Origin: Taklimakanibacter sp021828105
Lineage (GTDB): Bacteria > Pseudomonadota > Alphaproteobacteria > Rhizobiales > Aestuariivirgaceae
Reading direction: 5' to 3'
Assembly: GCA_021828105.1 (NCBI GenBank)
Contig: JAKATG010000028.1
Location: forward strand, 26,395 to 90,394
DNA length: 64,000 nucleotides
The notes beneath the pieces were generated by a model. That model ran no database searches. It saw nothing but the letters and a program-made list of their open reading frames with translations, and was not told the DNA's origin. Positions 1 to 8,560 of this stretch are shown piece after piece. Positions within the stretch are counted from its first letter, which is position 1, and the number at the start of each line of letters is the position of its first letter. A program made the translations under genes and the position numbers.

Positions 1-257
1 GTTCCGATGTCTCCTTCGCGCTCGAGATCATTGCGCTCCGCGCTTTGCCGGTCCTGATCCTCGGCGGCTTCACCTCGGTGCCGGGCGCCATTGTCGGCGG
101 GCTCATCATCGGCATCGGCGAGAAACTGGGCGAGATCTATTGGGGGCCGCTGCTCGGCGGCGGCATCGAATCCTGGCTCGCCTATATGATCGCGCTGATC
201 TTCCTCTTGTTCCGGCCGCAAGGTCTCTTCGGCGAAAGGTTCATCGAGCGGGTGTAG
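1..257 (+). CDS. ABC transporter permease, LivH family (3' end only)
   Basis: The reading frame is open from base 3 and ends at TAG 255-257, giving the last 84 residues of an inner-membrane permease of the branched-chain amino acid (LIV) ABC family. The visible part has the glycine-rich loop GGFTSVPGAIVGG followed by a hydrophobic helix and the C-terminal signature FRPQGLFGE, both typical of LivH/LivM proteins. The gene starts outside the window. The next permease begins two bases after this stop, so the two are co-transcribed and presumably form the heterodimeric channel. Substrate cannot be told from the fragment. Confidence 0.88.
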   Translation, partial: SDVSFALEIIALRALPVLILGGFTSVPGAIVGGLIIGIGEKLGEIYWGPLLGGGIESWLAYMIALIFLLFRPQGLFGERFIERV

Positions 258-258
258 G

Positions 259-1338
259 ATGTTCTATCGCGAGGCCGGCCAGTACAAATCGAGCTATGAG
301 GCGGACCAGGCCGTCTTCCCGCTCGCCCAGGACCGTATCGGCATGGCCTCAATCCTGGTCCTCGCCGCCCTGATCATTCCCTTCATCGCCAGCAATTTCG
401 TCCTGGAAGCGATCCTCATCCCCTTCCTCATCCTGGCGCTCGCCACCATCGGCCTCAATGTGCTGACGGGCTATGCCGGGCAATTGTCTCTCGGCACCGG
501 CGGCTTCATGGGGGCAGGGGCCTATGCCTGCTACAAGCTCACCACGTCCTTTCCGGATGCGAACATCATCCTCCTCATCCTGTTGTCGGGCTTCTGCGCG
601 GCGGCGGTCGGCCTTGTCTTCGGCCTGCCCTCCTTGCGCATCAAGGGACTTTATCTCGCGGTTGCCACGCTTGCCGCCCAGTTCTTCCTCGAATGGTGCT
701 TCATCCGCATCGGCTGGCTCTATAACTACAATGTCTCGGGTGCCATCGATTCACCCGAGCGCCGCATGTTCGGCCTGGTGCTGACCGGCCCTAATGCGAG
801 CCCGGTCACGCGTTATCTCACCGTGCTCGCCATCGTCCTGGGGGTGACCGTGCTGGTCAAGAACCTGGTGCGCGGCCGGATCGGCCGCTCCTGGATGATG
901 ATCCGCGACATGGATATCGCCGCCGAGCTCATGGGCATCCGCCCGCTCGTCGCCAAGCTCTCGGCCTTCGCGGTCTCGTCCTATATTTGCGGGGTGGCGG
1001 GCGCGATGTTCGTTTTCTTCTATCTGGGCTCGGTCGAGCCCGCGGCCTTCTCGATCACCCTCTCTTTCCAGATCCTGTTCATGGCGATCATCGGCGGGCT
1101 CGGCAGCCTCATCGGCTGCTATTTCGGCGCCGCTTTCCTGTGGATCCTGCCGATCTTCCTGCGCAACGTGCTGCCCATGCTCGGCATCGATGTGGGGGCG
1201 GAGAACATCGTTCATTTGACCTCGATGATCGTCGGTGTCTTGATCATCCTGTTCCTGATCTGGGAACCGCATGGCCTGGCGCGGCTGTGGCAGGTGGCAA
1301 AGGAGAAATTGCGCGTCTGGCCGTTCCCCTATGCGTGA
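259..1338 (+). CDS. ABC transporter permease, LivM family
   Basis: A 359-residue inner-membrane permease, partner of the LivH-type subunit just upstream. It has about eight to ten hydrophobic segments, the LivM hallmark GYAGQLSLGTGGFMGAGAY near residues 75-95, a cytoplasmic coupling loop around GRSWMMIRDMDIAAELMGI, and the late motif AIIGGLGSLIGCYFG. An N-terminal extension of about 30 residues precedes the first helix, as in LivM proteins from clusters that also encode an acyl-CoA ligase. The next gene encodes a binding protein. The matching LivF ATPase is not adjacent; the best candidate lies at 15228. Confidence 0.9.
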   Translation: MFYREAGQYKSSYEADQAVFPLAQDRIGMASILVLAALIIPFIASNFVLEAILIPFLILALATIGLNVLTGYAGQLSLGTGGFMGAGAYACYKLTTSFPDANIILLILLSGFCAAAVGLVFGLPSLRIKGLYLAVATLAAQFFLEWCFIRIGWLYNYNVSGAIDSPERRMFGLVLTGPNASPVTRYLTVLAIVLGVTVLVKNLVRGRIGRSWMMIRDMDIAAELMGIRPLVAKLSAFAVSSYICGVAGAMFVFFYLGSVEPAAFSITLSFQILFMAIIGGLGSLIGCYFGAAFLWILPIFLRNVLPMLGIDVGAENIVHLTSMIVGVLIILFLIWEPHGLARLWQVAKEKLRVWPFPYA

Positions 1339-1389
1339 CGGCGATTGAAGTTCAATATGAGGCCCATTGGCCCGTTATGGGAGGTGAAG

Positions 1390-2700
1390 ATGAGACTCAA
1401 GGCACTGATTGCAGGAGCGATCCTGGCCTGCGCGGCGGCACTACCCGCCGCGGCCGCGGACACGGTTTATGTGCAGCTGTCGACCTATCGCACGGGGCCT
1501 TATGCGGGCTCCGGGATTCCGATCGCCAATGGCATGGCGGACTATCTCACCATGCTCAATGAGCGCGATGGTGGCGTCAATGGCGTGAAGATCGTCTTTG
1601 AGGAATGTGAAACCGGCTACGACACACAGAAGGGTGTCGAATGCTATGAGCAGGCGAAGGCGAAGAAGTCCCTCGTCTTCAATCCCTATTCGACGGGCAT
1701 CACTTTGGCGGTGATCCCCAAAGCCTCGGTCGACAAGATGCCGATCCTGTCCATGGCCTATGGTCTCTCCGCGTCCGCCGACGGCAAGGCGTTTCCCTGG
1801 GTGTTCAATCCGCCGCTGACCTATTGGGATGGCGCCTCCGGCGTCATCGAATATATTGCCGGACAGGAAGGCGGGCTGGAGAAGCTCAAGGGCAAGAAGA
1901 TCGGCTTCATCTATCTCGATGCCGGCTATGGCAAGGAGCCGATACCGCTCTTCGAGCAATTCGCCGCGAAATATGGTTACACGCTGCTCAAATATCCGGT
2001 GCCCGGCAAGGAGATGCAGAACCAGTCGTCGCAATGGCTGAACATACGCCGCGACAAGCCCGACTATATGGTGATGTGGGGCTGGGGAGCGATGAATCCG
2101 ACGGCCGTCAAGGAGGCGACCAAGATCCGTTTTCCGATGGACAAGTTCATCGGCATCTGGTGGTCGGGCGGCGAGGATGATGCGCGGGGCGGCGGCGCCC
2201 AGGCGAAGGGATACACGACGCTCAATTTCCATGCCGTGGGCACCGATTTCCCGGTGATGCAGGATATCAAGAAATTCGTCGTCGATGCGGGCAAGAGCAA
2301 GGTCGACCCCGCCAAATTCGGCGAAAATCTCTACAATCGTGGTGTCGTCAACTCGCTCTATATCGCCGAAGCGATCAAGGCCGCGCAGGAGAAGACCGGC
2401 AAGAAGGTCATCACGCCGGAAGACATGCGCGTCGGCATCGAAAACCTGAATATCGACGATGCCCGCATCGATGCGATCGGCGCCAAGGGATATATCGCGC
2501 CGGTGAAGGTGACCTGCGACAATCACTCGGGCCATCACAAGATGTATGTCCAGCGCTGGACCGGCGAGAAATGGGAGAAGGCCTCCGACTGGTTCGATCC
2601 GATGTCGGATGTGGTGAACCCGATGCTTCTCGCCGCGTCGAAGTCCTATACGGAAGCGAACAAGCCGTGGCCGGCGCGCAGCGAGCCTTGCGCGAATTGA
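1390..2700 (+). CDS. Periplasmic substrate-binding protein of LIV-type ABC transporter
   Basis: A 436-residue type I periplasmic binding protein. I chose the ATG at 1390 because a GGGAGGTGAAG ribosome-binding site lies just before it and a Sec signal peptide follows directly (charged MRLK, hydrophobic core, cleavage near ALPAAAAD). An upstream in-frame start at 1345 would bury that signal. The mature protein opens with a beta strand (TVYVQLSTYRTGPYAGSG) and contains a KGKKIGFIYLDAGYG strand, usual for the family. It is larger than the classic LivJ (about 370 residues) and matches the long binding proteins found beside LIV permeases and acyl-CoA/phenylacetate-CoA ligases. The ligand is unknown; in such clusters aromatic or fatty acids have been suspected. 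Confidence 0.88.
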   Translation: MRLKALIAGAILACAAALPAAAADTVYVQLSTYRTGPYAGSGIPIANGMADYLTMLNERDGGVNGVKIVFEECETGYDTQKGVECYEQAKAKKSLVFNPYSTGITLAVIPKASVDKMPILSMAYGLSASADGKAFPWVFNPPLTYWDGASGVIEYIAGQEGGLEKLKGKKIGFIYLDAGYGKEPIPLFEQFAAKYGYTLLKYPVPGKEMQNQSSQWLNIRRDKPDYMVMWGWGAMNPTAVKEATKIRFPMDKFIGIWWSGGEDDARGGGAQAKGYTTLNFHAVGTDFPVMQDIKKFVVDAGKSKVDPAKFGENLYNRGVVNSLYIAEAIKAAQEKTGKKVITPEDMRVGIENLNIDDARIDAIGAKGYIAPVKVTCDNHSGHHKMYVQRWTGEKWEKASDWFDPMSDVVNPMLLAASKSYTEANKPWPARSEPCAN

Positions 2701-2708
2701 TGACGCTT

Positions 2709-2735
2709 GTCCCTCCCTCTGATCGGGGGAGGGAC
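2709..2735 (+). terminator. Putative transcription terminator hairpin
   Basis: A 9-bp GC-rich inverted repeat (GTCCCTCCC ... GGGAGGGAC) with a 9-base loop starts eight bases after the binding-protein stop codon. No clear T-run follows, so it may be a weak or Rho-assisted terminator. It would separate the LIV operon from the hydantoinase operon, whose own promoter lies 50 bases further on. Confidence 0.5.
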
Positions 2736-2785
2736 ACTTGGTGCATGAGAATTTGATTTTGTGCTTCGGACCGAGCGCGTCGCTC

Positions 2786-2814
2786 TTGACAAGAGAAGTG
2801 ACGCGTTCAATACT
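2786..2814 (+). promoter_or_regulatory. Sigma-70-type promoter of the hydantoinase operon
   Basis: A perfect -35 hexamer TTGACA (2786-2791) is followed after exactly 17 bases by AATACT (2809-2814), which matches the -10 consensus at four of six positions. Transcription would start near 2821, at the first base of the ANTAR leader hairpin described in the next entry. That fit supports both calls. Confidence 0.65.
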
Positions 2815-2821
2815 TCTCTCA

Positions 2822-2892
2822 ACCTAGCAAAGACGCAGGTCATCGGTGAGCAATGAGGCTCGGCGCCCCTAAGAGGGCCCAGGGCCTTTTTT
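2822..2892 (+). ncRNA. ANTAR-target antitermination leader RNA (hydantoinase operon)
   Basis: Two adjacent hairpins each close a six-base loop with A at position 1 and G at position 4, the defining pattern of RNAs bound by ANTAR proteins. Hairpin 1: stem 2822-2828/2835-2840 with one bulged A, loop AAAGAC (2829-2834). Hairpin 2: stem TGAGC/GCTCG, loop AATGAG (2852-2857). A GC-rich terminator begins inside the 3' arm of hairpin 2 (about 2858-2886) and ends in six T (2887-2892). Hairpin 2 and the terminator cannot form together, so binding of the AmiR-like protein (8561-9304) should permit read-through. The hydantoinase A start codon lies 236 bases downstream. No leader of this kind has been tested in this strain; the call rests on structure and on the nearby ANTAR gene. 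Confidence 0.82.
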
Positions 2893-3128
2893 ATTGCCGC
2901 AAGAGGTGGCATCGGGTTCGGCTCGTAAGCGGACACCGTCCCATATCCTTGTCTGCATCAATGATGATGCAGTGACTGCTGCCAATCCAATAGTGAATTT
3001 TCCGGGCGGGAGCAGATGCTTCTCCGAGCAATGCTGGGACCAAGCAGCCTTCCGTCTCAACTCGACAGAACAAACCGGCCGCAACCGTGGGCTAGTCCAA
3101 TTGTTCGGCCAAGAGGGAGAATGACAGG

Positions 3129-5198
3129 ATGGACGATCATTCGATACGCGACAAGCAAAGCGGCATCGGCTACCGTGTGGCCTGTGATGTCGGTGGCACA
3201 TTCACGGATCTTTGCATCCTCGATGAGAAATCCGGAAAGATGCATGTCGCCAAGACGCCGACGACCGCCAATCCGATCGACGGCGTCATCAAGGGCATCG
3301 AGCTCGGCGGCGTGAAGCTCAAGGACATGGTGCTGTTCGCCCATGGCACCACCCTTGCCACGAATGCGCTCATCACCCGGCGCTTTCCGCCGGCGGTGAT
3401 GGTGACGACGAAAGGCTTCAAGGACGTCATCGAAATTCGCCGCGGCACCCGCAACGATCTCTGGGACACGTACAAGGAAATGGCGACGCCCTATATAAGG
3501 CGGCGCGACAGGCTCGTCGTCACGGAGCGTATCGATTATTCCGGCAAGGTCATTGCCGAGATCGACGAGGCCGAGGCGCTCGAAGTGGCGCGCGTCATCC
3601 GCAAGCGCGGCGTCAAGACGATCGCGATCTGCTTCGTCAATGCTTTCGCCAATCCCGCCAACGAGCAGCGGATGCGGGACATATTGGCGCGCGAGCTGCC
3701 GGATGCGTCGATCTCGCTGTCGAGCGACATCATGCCGGAAATCTTCGAGCATGAGCGGTTCTCGACGACAGTCGCCAACGCCGTCCTGGCGCCGGTTGCG
3801 GGCGACTATACCCGCGATCTCGCCAAGCGCCTGGCGGCGGGTGGCTTCAAGGAAGACGTGCTGCTCCTGCACTCGGGGGGCGGCGTGATGACGGCGAAGG
3901 CCTCCGAGAAGTTCCCGGCGCGCCTCGCCGCCTCCGGCATCGCCGCGGGCGCCATTGCCAGCCGCTTCGTGGCGCAGCTTTCCGGCTTCGAAAACTCGAT
4001 CGGCCTCGATATGGGCGGCACCAGCACCGATGTCTGCCTGAGCGACAAGGGCGAATTGCCGGTCACCAAGGACTGGCATGTCGAATATGGCTATCCGATC
4101 TGCTTCCCGAGCATCGAGGTCCTGACCATCGGCGCGGGCGGCGGCTCGCTGGCCTGGATCGACAAGGCCGGATCGCTGCGCAATGGCCCGCAATCGGCCG
4201 GATCGCGGCCGGGTCCGGTCTGCTACAACAATGGCGGCACCGAGCCCACCAACTGCGATGCCAATGTGCTGCTTGGCCGCCTCGGCACCACGCTTGCCGG
4301 CGGCGCGATCGAGCTCAGGAAGGATCTCGCCGAGAAGGCCATTCACGACGTGATTGCCAAGCCGTTGGGCTTGACGACCGAGGAGGCTGCCTTGGCCATC
4401 CTCAAGGTCGCCAATGCCAATATGGCCGACGCGGTGCGTCTCGTCTCGATCCGCAAGGGCTATGATCCACGCGACTTCGCGCTGGTGGCCTTTGGCGGCG
4501 CCGGCGCGCTTCATGGCGCGGCACTCGCCAGGGACCTCGCCATCCCGACCGTCATCGTGCCCCCCAATCCGGGCGTCACATCGGCTTTGGGCTGCCTTCT
4601 GGTCGACATCACCCACGACATATCGCGCATGTATCTCAACAACATCAACAACGTGTCGCTCGCCGATCTCGATAACTCCTTCCGCGAGCTCGAGATGGAG
4701 GGCCGCGACAGGCTGTTGAACGAAGGCGTCACGGAAGACCGCATGGTGTTCCAGCGCTTCATCGATATGCGTTATCTCGGACAGTGGCGTTCGATGTCGA
4801 TCGCGGTGCCCACGCCGCTCGAGACGCTCGATGCCGCCGTGGCCAAGTTCCACGAGGACCACGGGCGCGAGCACAATTATTCGCGTCCCGGAGCGCCGGT
4901 CGAGGTCTACCGTCTGCAGGTGAAGGCGACGGGCCTGGTGAGGAAAGCCGAATTCACCAAGATGCCGCGGCGTTCGGGCAAGAAGCCGGCGCCCATCGAT
5001 GAACGCCTGGTGCGTTTCGACGAGCGTCCCAAGCCGGTGAAGACGCAAGTCTTCGATCGTGCCGAGCTGATGCCTGGCGATGTGATCGAAGGGCCGGCGG
5101 TCATCGAGCAGCTCGATTCGACGACCCTGGTGCCGCCCGGACTCAAGGCCGAGGTGGACGACTACCTGACCATCATCATGCGCGTGCCGCTGGGCTAG
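3129..5198 (+). CDS. Hydantoinase/oxoprolinase family protein, subunit A (ATP-binding)
   Basis: A 689-residue subunit of the ATP-dependent amidohydrolase/carboxylase family that includes N-methylhydantoinase HyuA, 5-oxoprolinase, caprolactamase CapA and acetone carboxylase beta. The N-terminal nucleotide-binding motif DVGGTFTD is at residues 20-27. A second phosphate-binding motif, DMGGTSTD, is near residue 293, and FGGAGALHG near 455. In these enzymes this subunit phosphorylates the carbonyl of a cyclic amide or ureide so that it can be hydrolysed. It pairs with subunit B 51 bases downstream. It heads an operon behind an ANTAR leader and is followed by an amide-sensor gene, which favours a cyclic amide or ureide substrate. 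The exact compound cannot be read from sequence. Confidence 0.9.
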   Translation: MDDHSIRDKQSGIGYRVACDVGGTFTDLCILDEKSGKMHVAKTPTTANPIDGVIKGIELGGVKLKDMVLFAHGTTLATNALITRRFPPAVMVTTKGFKDVIEIRRGTRNDLWDTYKEMATPYIRRRDRLVVTERIDYSGKVIAEIDEAEALEVARVIRKRGVKTIAICFVNAFANPANEQRMRDILARELPDASISLSSDIMPEIFEHERFSTTVANAVLAPVAGDYTRDLAKRLAAGGFKEDVLLLHSGGGVMTAKASEKFPARLAASGIAAGAIASRFVAQLSGFENSIGLDMGGTSTDVCLSDKGELPVTKDWHVEYGYPICFPSIEVLTIGAGGGSLAWIDKAGSLRNGPQSAGSRPGPVCYNNGGTEPTNCDANVLLGRLGTTLAGGAIELRKDLAEKAIHDVIAKPLGLTTEEAALAILKVANANMADAVRLVSIRKGYDPRDFALVAFGGAGALHGAALARDLAIPTVIVPPNPGVTSALGCLLVDITHDISRMYLNNINNVSLADLDNSFRELEMEGRDRLLNEGVTEDRMVFQRFIDMRYLGQWRSMSIAVPTPLETLDAAVAKFHEDHGREHNYSRPGAPVEVYRLQVKATGLVRKAEFTKMPRRSGKKPAPIDERLVRFDERPKPVKTQVFDRAELMPGDVIEGPAVIEQLDSTTLVPPGLKAEVDDYLTIIMRVPLG

Positions 5199-5249
5199 GG
5201 CCCAACGCCCTCATCACGATGGACCCAATCAAATTCTCAGGAGCCTAAA

Positions 5250-7265
5250 ATGGCAAAGAACTCTCAAGGTTTCTCGCTCGATCCCGTGACCTTCGAAGTG
5301 CTGAAGAACGCCTATGTGAATATCGTCGACCAGATGGCCGAGCAGATCTTCCGGACCTGCTATTCCTTCGTCATCTACTCGCGGGACTTTTCCTCGGCCC
5401 TCTGCGACACCAACGGCGACACGATCATGCAAGGCAACGGCGATATCGCCGCGCATGTCGGCACGCTCCACTACACCGCCAAGGCGGTGATCAACAAGTT
5501 CAAGGGCGATATCCATCCCGGCGACATCTTCGTCGTGAATGACGTCTATCAGGGCGGCACGCATTTCAACGATACCCGCATCTTCGGGCCCATGTTCTAC
5601 AAGGGCGAGCTTTTGGGCTTCGCGCAGGCCAACGGCCATTGGGCCGATGTCGGCGGCGCGGTGCCGGGCTCCTTCAATGTGAGCGCGCTCGACCACATGG
5701 CCGAGGGACTGCGCATCACGCCGGTGCGCGTCTACAGCAAGGGCGTATATCTCTCGGACGTGGCCGAGCTCATCGCCCACAATACGCGTGCACCCGCCGA
5801 CATCATCGGCGATCTCCAGGCGCAGGCGGAAGCCTGCCGGGTGGCCGAGCGCGAGGTGCAGCGCCTGTGCGACAAGTATGGCGTCGAGACGATCAAGACG
5901 TCCTTTGCCGAAGTGCAGGACTATGTCGAAACGCTGACCCGGCAGCGGCTGCTCGAGCTGCCGAACGGGACCTGGGAAACCACCGATTATATCGATGTCG
6001 ATCCCGTGAAGGGCGAGGGCATGATCCCCATCCATGTGAAGATGACGATCGACGGGGACAGCGTTCACTACGATCTCTCAGGCTCGCATCCCAACACGAT
6101 CTCGACCTTCCTCAACTGCTGCTATGGCGGCGCCTTCGCGGCGATCGTCGCCGGCACCAAGATGCAATCGCCCGACATTCCGCTCAATTCCGGTTTCTAC
6201 CGGGTGGTGACGGTGGAGCTCGGCGCCAAGGGATCGGTGATCAATGCCGACTGGCCGACGCCGGTCGCCGGCTTCTGCTCGGGGCCGTTCGAGAAGATCA
6301 TGAATTCCGTCTTCGAGCTCTGGGCGGAGGTTCTGCCCGAGCGGGCGATGGCCTGCACCTTCAATCTCGAATATCTGCTGATCGGCGGACGCGATACCCG
6401 CCATGAAGGGCTGCCCTATTTCATGTGGTACGACTGGATGGTCGGAGGCTGGGGTGCGCGCAACGGCAAGGACGGATGGGCCGCAACCGGGCCGGTCTTC
6501 GGCGTGCAACTCGGGACTCAGCCCTTCGAAGGGCAGGAGCGCCTGTCGCCCGTGCTGACCACAGGTCACGAGCTCCTGGTCGATTCCGGCGGCCCTGGCG
6601 AGTATCGCGGTGGCATGGGGGTCGAGAAGGGCGGCACGCTCTATGCCTGCAAGCGGACCGTCGTCTCCTATTGCTGCGATCGCGAGCGCTCGATCACCTG
6701 GGGTCTGTGGGGCGGCCTGCCGTCGATCCCGCATGGCGTCTGGGTCAATCCCGGCAAGGCCAATGAGCGCTATCTCGGTTCGCTGTTCTCGGGCGTGCCG
6801 CTCAATCAGGGCGACACGGTCACCCGGCCCTCGGCCGGCGGTGGCGGTCTCGGCGATCCCCTGACGCGGGATGTCGATGCCGTGCTCGAAGACGTCATCG
6901 ACGGCTATGTCTCGATCGAGCGGGCGCGCAAGGACTATGGCGTGATCGTGCGGGAGGTCGATCCCGATCTGTGCAAATACGAGGTCGATCTCGATGCTAC
7001 GGCGAAGGAGCGCGACCGTATCGATCGCGCCCGTGCCGGCTGGCTCGATGAGGATGCCGAGAAGATCGCCGAGCGATACCGCAAGAAGGATCTTTCGGCT
7101 CTCGACCTGATCCGGCAATATGGTGTCATCGTCGATTGGGGTTCAGGCAAGCTTTTGGAAAAGACGACCCATCAGTTTCGGGATATGCTGAAGCGGCGTA
7201 CCGTTCCATATTGGAGCTTCCGGAAGCAATCCGCCCAAGGGAAGCCGACATTGAAAGTGGCTTGA
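5250..7265 (+). CDS. Hydantoinase/oxoprolinase family protein, subunit B
   Basis: A 671-residue HyuB-type subunit, partner of the upstream HyuA-type protein. It opens with SLDPVTFEVLKNAYVNIVDQMAEQ, the usual HyuB start, and has the conserved GDIAAHVGTLHYT (about 69) and NDVYQGGTHFNDT (about 96) blocks plus the C-terminal core end GGGGLGDP (about 530). A further 135 or so residues follow the core, making it longer than the roughly 550-residue HyuB proteins and more like the acetone-carboxylase-alpha/long hydantoinase branch. It starts with ATG after an AGGAGCC site. Subunit B carries the hydrolytic site in this family. Substrate unknown. Confidence 0.9.
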   Translation: MAKNSQGFSLDPVTFEVLKNAYVNIVDQMAEQIFRTCYSFVIYSRDFSSALCDTNGDTIMQGNGDIAAHVGTLHYTAKAVINKFKGDIHPGDIFVVNDVYQGGTHFNDTRIFGPMFYKGELLGFAQANGHWADVGGAVPGSFNVSALDHMAEGLRITPVRVYSKGVYLSDVAELIAHNTRAPADIIGDLQAQAEACRVAEREVQRLCDKYGVETIKTSFAEVQDYVETLTRQRLLELPNGTWETTDYIDVDPVKGEGMIPIHVKMTIDGDSVHYDLSGSHPNTISTFLNCCYGGAFAAIVAGTKMQSPDIPLNSGFYRVVTVELGAKGSVINADWPTPVAGFCSGPFEKIMNSVFELWAEVLPERAMACTFNLEYLLIGGRDTRHEGLPYFMWYDWMVGGWGARNGKDGWAATGPVFGVQLGTQPFEGQERLSPVLTTGHELLVDSGGPGEYRGGMGVEKGGTLYACKRTVVSYCCDRERSITWGLWGGLPSIPHGVWVNPGKANERYLGSLFSGVPLNQGDTVTRPSAGGGGLGDPLTRDVDAVLEDVIDGYVSIERARKDYGVIVREVDPDLCKYEVDLDATAKERDRIDRARAGWLDEDAEKIAERYRKKDLSALDLIRQYGVIVDWGSGKLLEKTTHQFRDMLKRRTVPYWSFRKQSAQGKPTLKVA

Positions 7266-7333
7266 TCATTCGATCGGCGCGGCACGCCGCAAGGCCGCCG
7301 CGCCGGTCAAGACCTGCAAGGTAGTCGCACAGC

Positions 7334-8530
7334 ATGGTTGACCGGCGACCGATAAGAGTAGGGGTTCTGTTCTCGACCACGGGCGTGGCGCGGACGACGG
7401 AAGCTTCCATGCTCAAGGCGACGCTGCATGCCATAGCCGAGGTGAACGAGCAGGGAGGCATAGACGGACGCGAGCTTGTCGCGGTCCATTATGATCCGGA
7501 AAGCCAGGCCGGGCATTTCAGCATCCTTGCCGACCGCCTGCTGGTCGAGGATGGCGTGCGCATCATCTTCGGCTGCTACATGTCGAGCGAGCGCAAGGCC
7601 GTTCTGCCGGTCGTCGAAAGGCGCAACGGCTTGCTCTTCTACCCGGCGCAATATGAGGGCTTCGAATATTCGCGCAACGTGATCCATACCGGCGCCGTTC
7701 CCAACCAGAACAGCATCCCGCTCGGCCACTACCTCCTCGAGCATGTCGGGCGCAGTTTCTTCATGGTCGGCTCCGACTATATCTGGCCGTGGGAATCCGA
7801 CCGCATCATGAGCGACATGATCCGCCGTCAGGAAGGCCGGATCGTCGGTGAGCGCTATCTCAAGCTCGATGCGCCGGAATTCGAATACGCCGCCCTGGTC
7901 AAGGAGATCAAACGGGTTCGCCCCGACGGCATTTTCTGCAATTTCGTCGGCGACAGCATCGTGCATTTCTACCGGGCTTTTGCCGAAGCGGGGCTGGATC
8001 CGAAATCCATGCCGATCGCGAGCCTCACCACCAGCGAGGCCGACATCGAGGCGATGGGGGCCGAGGCAGGCACCGGGCACATCACGGCGGCGACTTATTT
8101 TGAATCGATCGACTCGGCCGCCAACCGGGCCATGCTGGCACGGTATCGGGCGCGCTTCGGCGCGGCGGAACGGACCCATATGTGCTGGGAGTCGGCCTAT
8201 TTCCAGGTGCATCTCGCGGCCAATGCCATGCGGCTCGCGGCCAGCGACGACGTCCATCGGATCCGCTCGGCGCTGAATGCCTTCGAGTTCAAGGCGCCGC
8301 AGGGACGCGTCCAGATCGATCCCGAAAATGGCCACACCTATCTGTGGTCGCGGATCGGCCGCGTCGATGAGGCCGGCCAGTTCACGGTGCTGTTCGAAAG
8401 CGCCAGCGCCATAAAGCCCGATCCCTATCTGGTGAGCTTCGACCCCTCCGACTGGAGTTCGCAGTCGACGATCACCTCGTTGAATGGAGTATTGAAGGCG
8501 GGAAAAGGTACGCCCGCCGAAGTAGATTGA
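7334..8530 (+). CDS. AmiC-like amide-sensing regulator (cytoplasmic LIV-type binding protein)
   Basis: A 398-residue type I periplasmic-binding-fold protein with no signal peptide: it begins VDRRPIRVGVLFSTTG directly at the first core strand. Cytoplasmic location and close resemblance to Pseudomonas AmiC (GCYMSSERKAVLPVVERRNGLLFYPAQYEG, read in two parts, is the typical AmiC/UrtA ligand region) identify it as a sensor rather than a transporter part. Known AmiC holds the antiterminator AmiR inactive and releases it on binding small amides. Here an AmiR-like gene follows after only 30 bases, and the enzyme genes lie directly upstream. The real ligand is likely the hydantoinase substrate or product. 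Confidence 0.88.
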   Translation: MVDRRPIRVGVLFSTTGVARTTEASMLKATLHAIAEVNEQGGIDGRELVAVHYDPESQAGHFSILADRLLVEDGVRIIFGCYMSSERKAVLPVVERRNGLLFYPAQYEGFEYSRNVIHTGAVPNQNSIPLGHYLLEHVGRSFFMVGSDYIWPWESDRIMSDMIRRQEGRIVGERYLKLDAPEFEYAALVKEIKRVRPDGIFCNFVGDSIVHFYRAFAEAGLDPKSMPIASLTTSEADIEAMGAEAGTGHITAATYFESIDSAANRAMLARYRARFGAAERTHMCWESAYFQVHLAANAMRLAASDDVHRIRSALNAFEFKAPQGRVQIDPENGHTYLWSRIGRVDEAGQFTVLFESASAIKPDPYLVSFDPSDWSSQSTITSLNGVLKAGKGTPAEVD

Positions 8531-8560
8531 TAACGAAAAGAAAAGTCGCCGAGGAAGCCC

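Noticed and set aside
2822..2892. A guanidine or other metabolite riboswitch before the hydantoinase genes
   Set aside because: The region is too short and shows paired A-x-x-G hexaloops with an ANTAR gene nearby; no riboswitch core was recognised.
2894..3124. A 76-codon open frame between the ANTAR leader and hydantoinase A
   Set aside because: No ribosome-binding site, no family resemblance and unusual composition; more likely untranslated leader.
3057..5048. Long minus-strand open frame opposite hydantoinase A (663 codons), and similar ones at 7307-9067, 38533-41061, 44160-45884 and 57747-60035
   Set aside because: They are His/Arg/Asp-rich translations typical of antisense frames in GC-rich genes, and the plus-strand genes have clear families.
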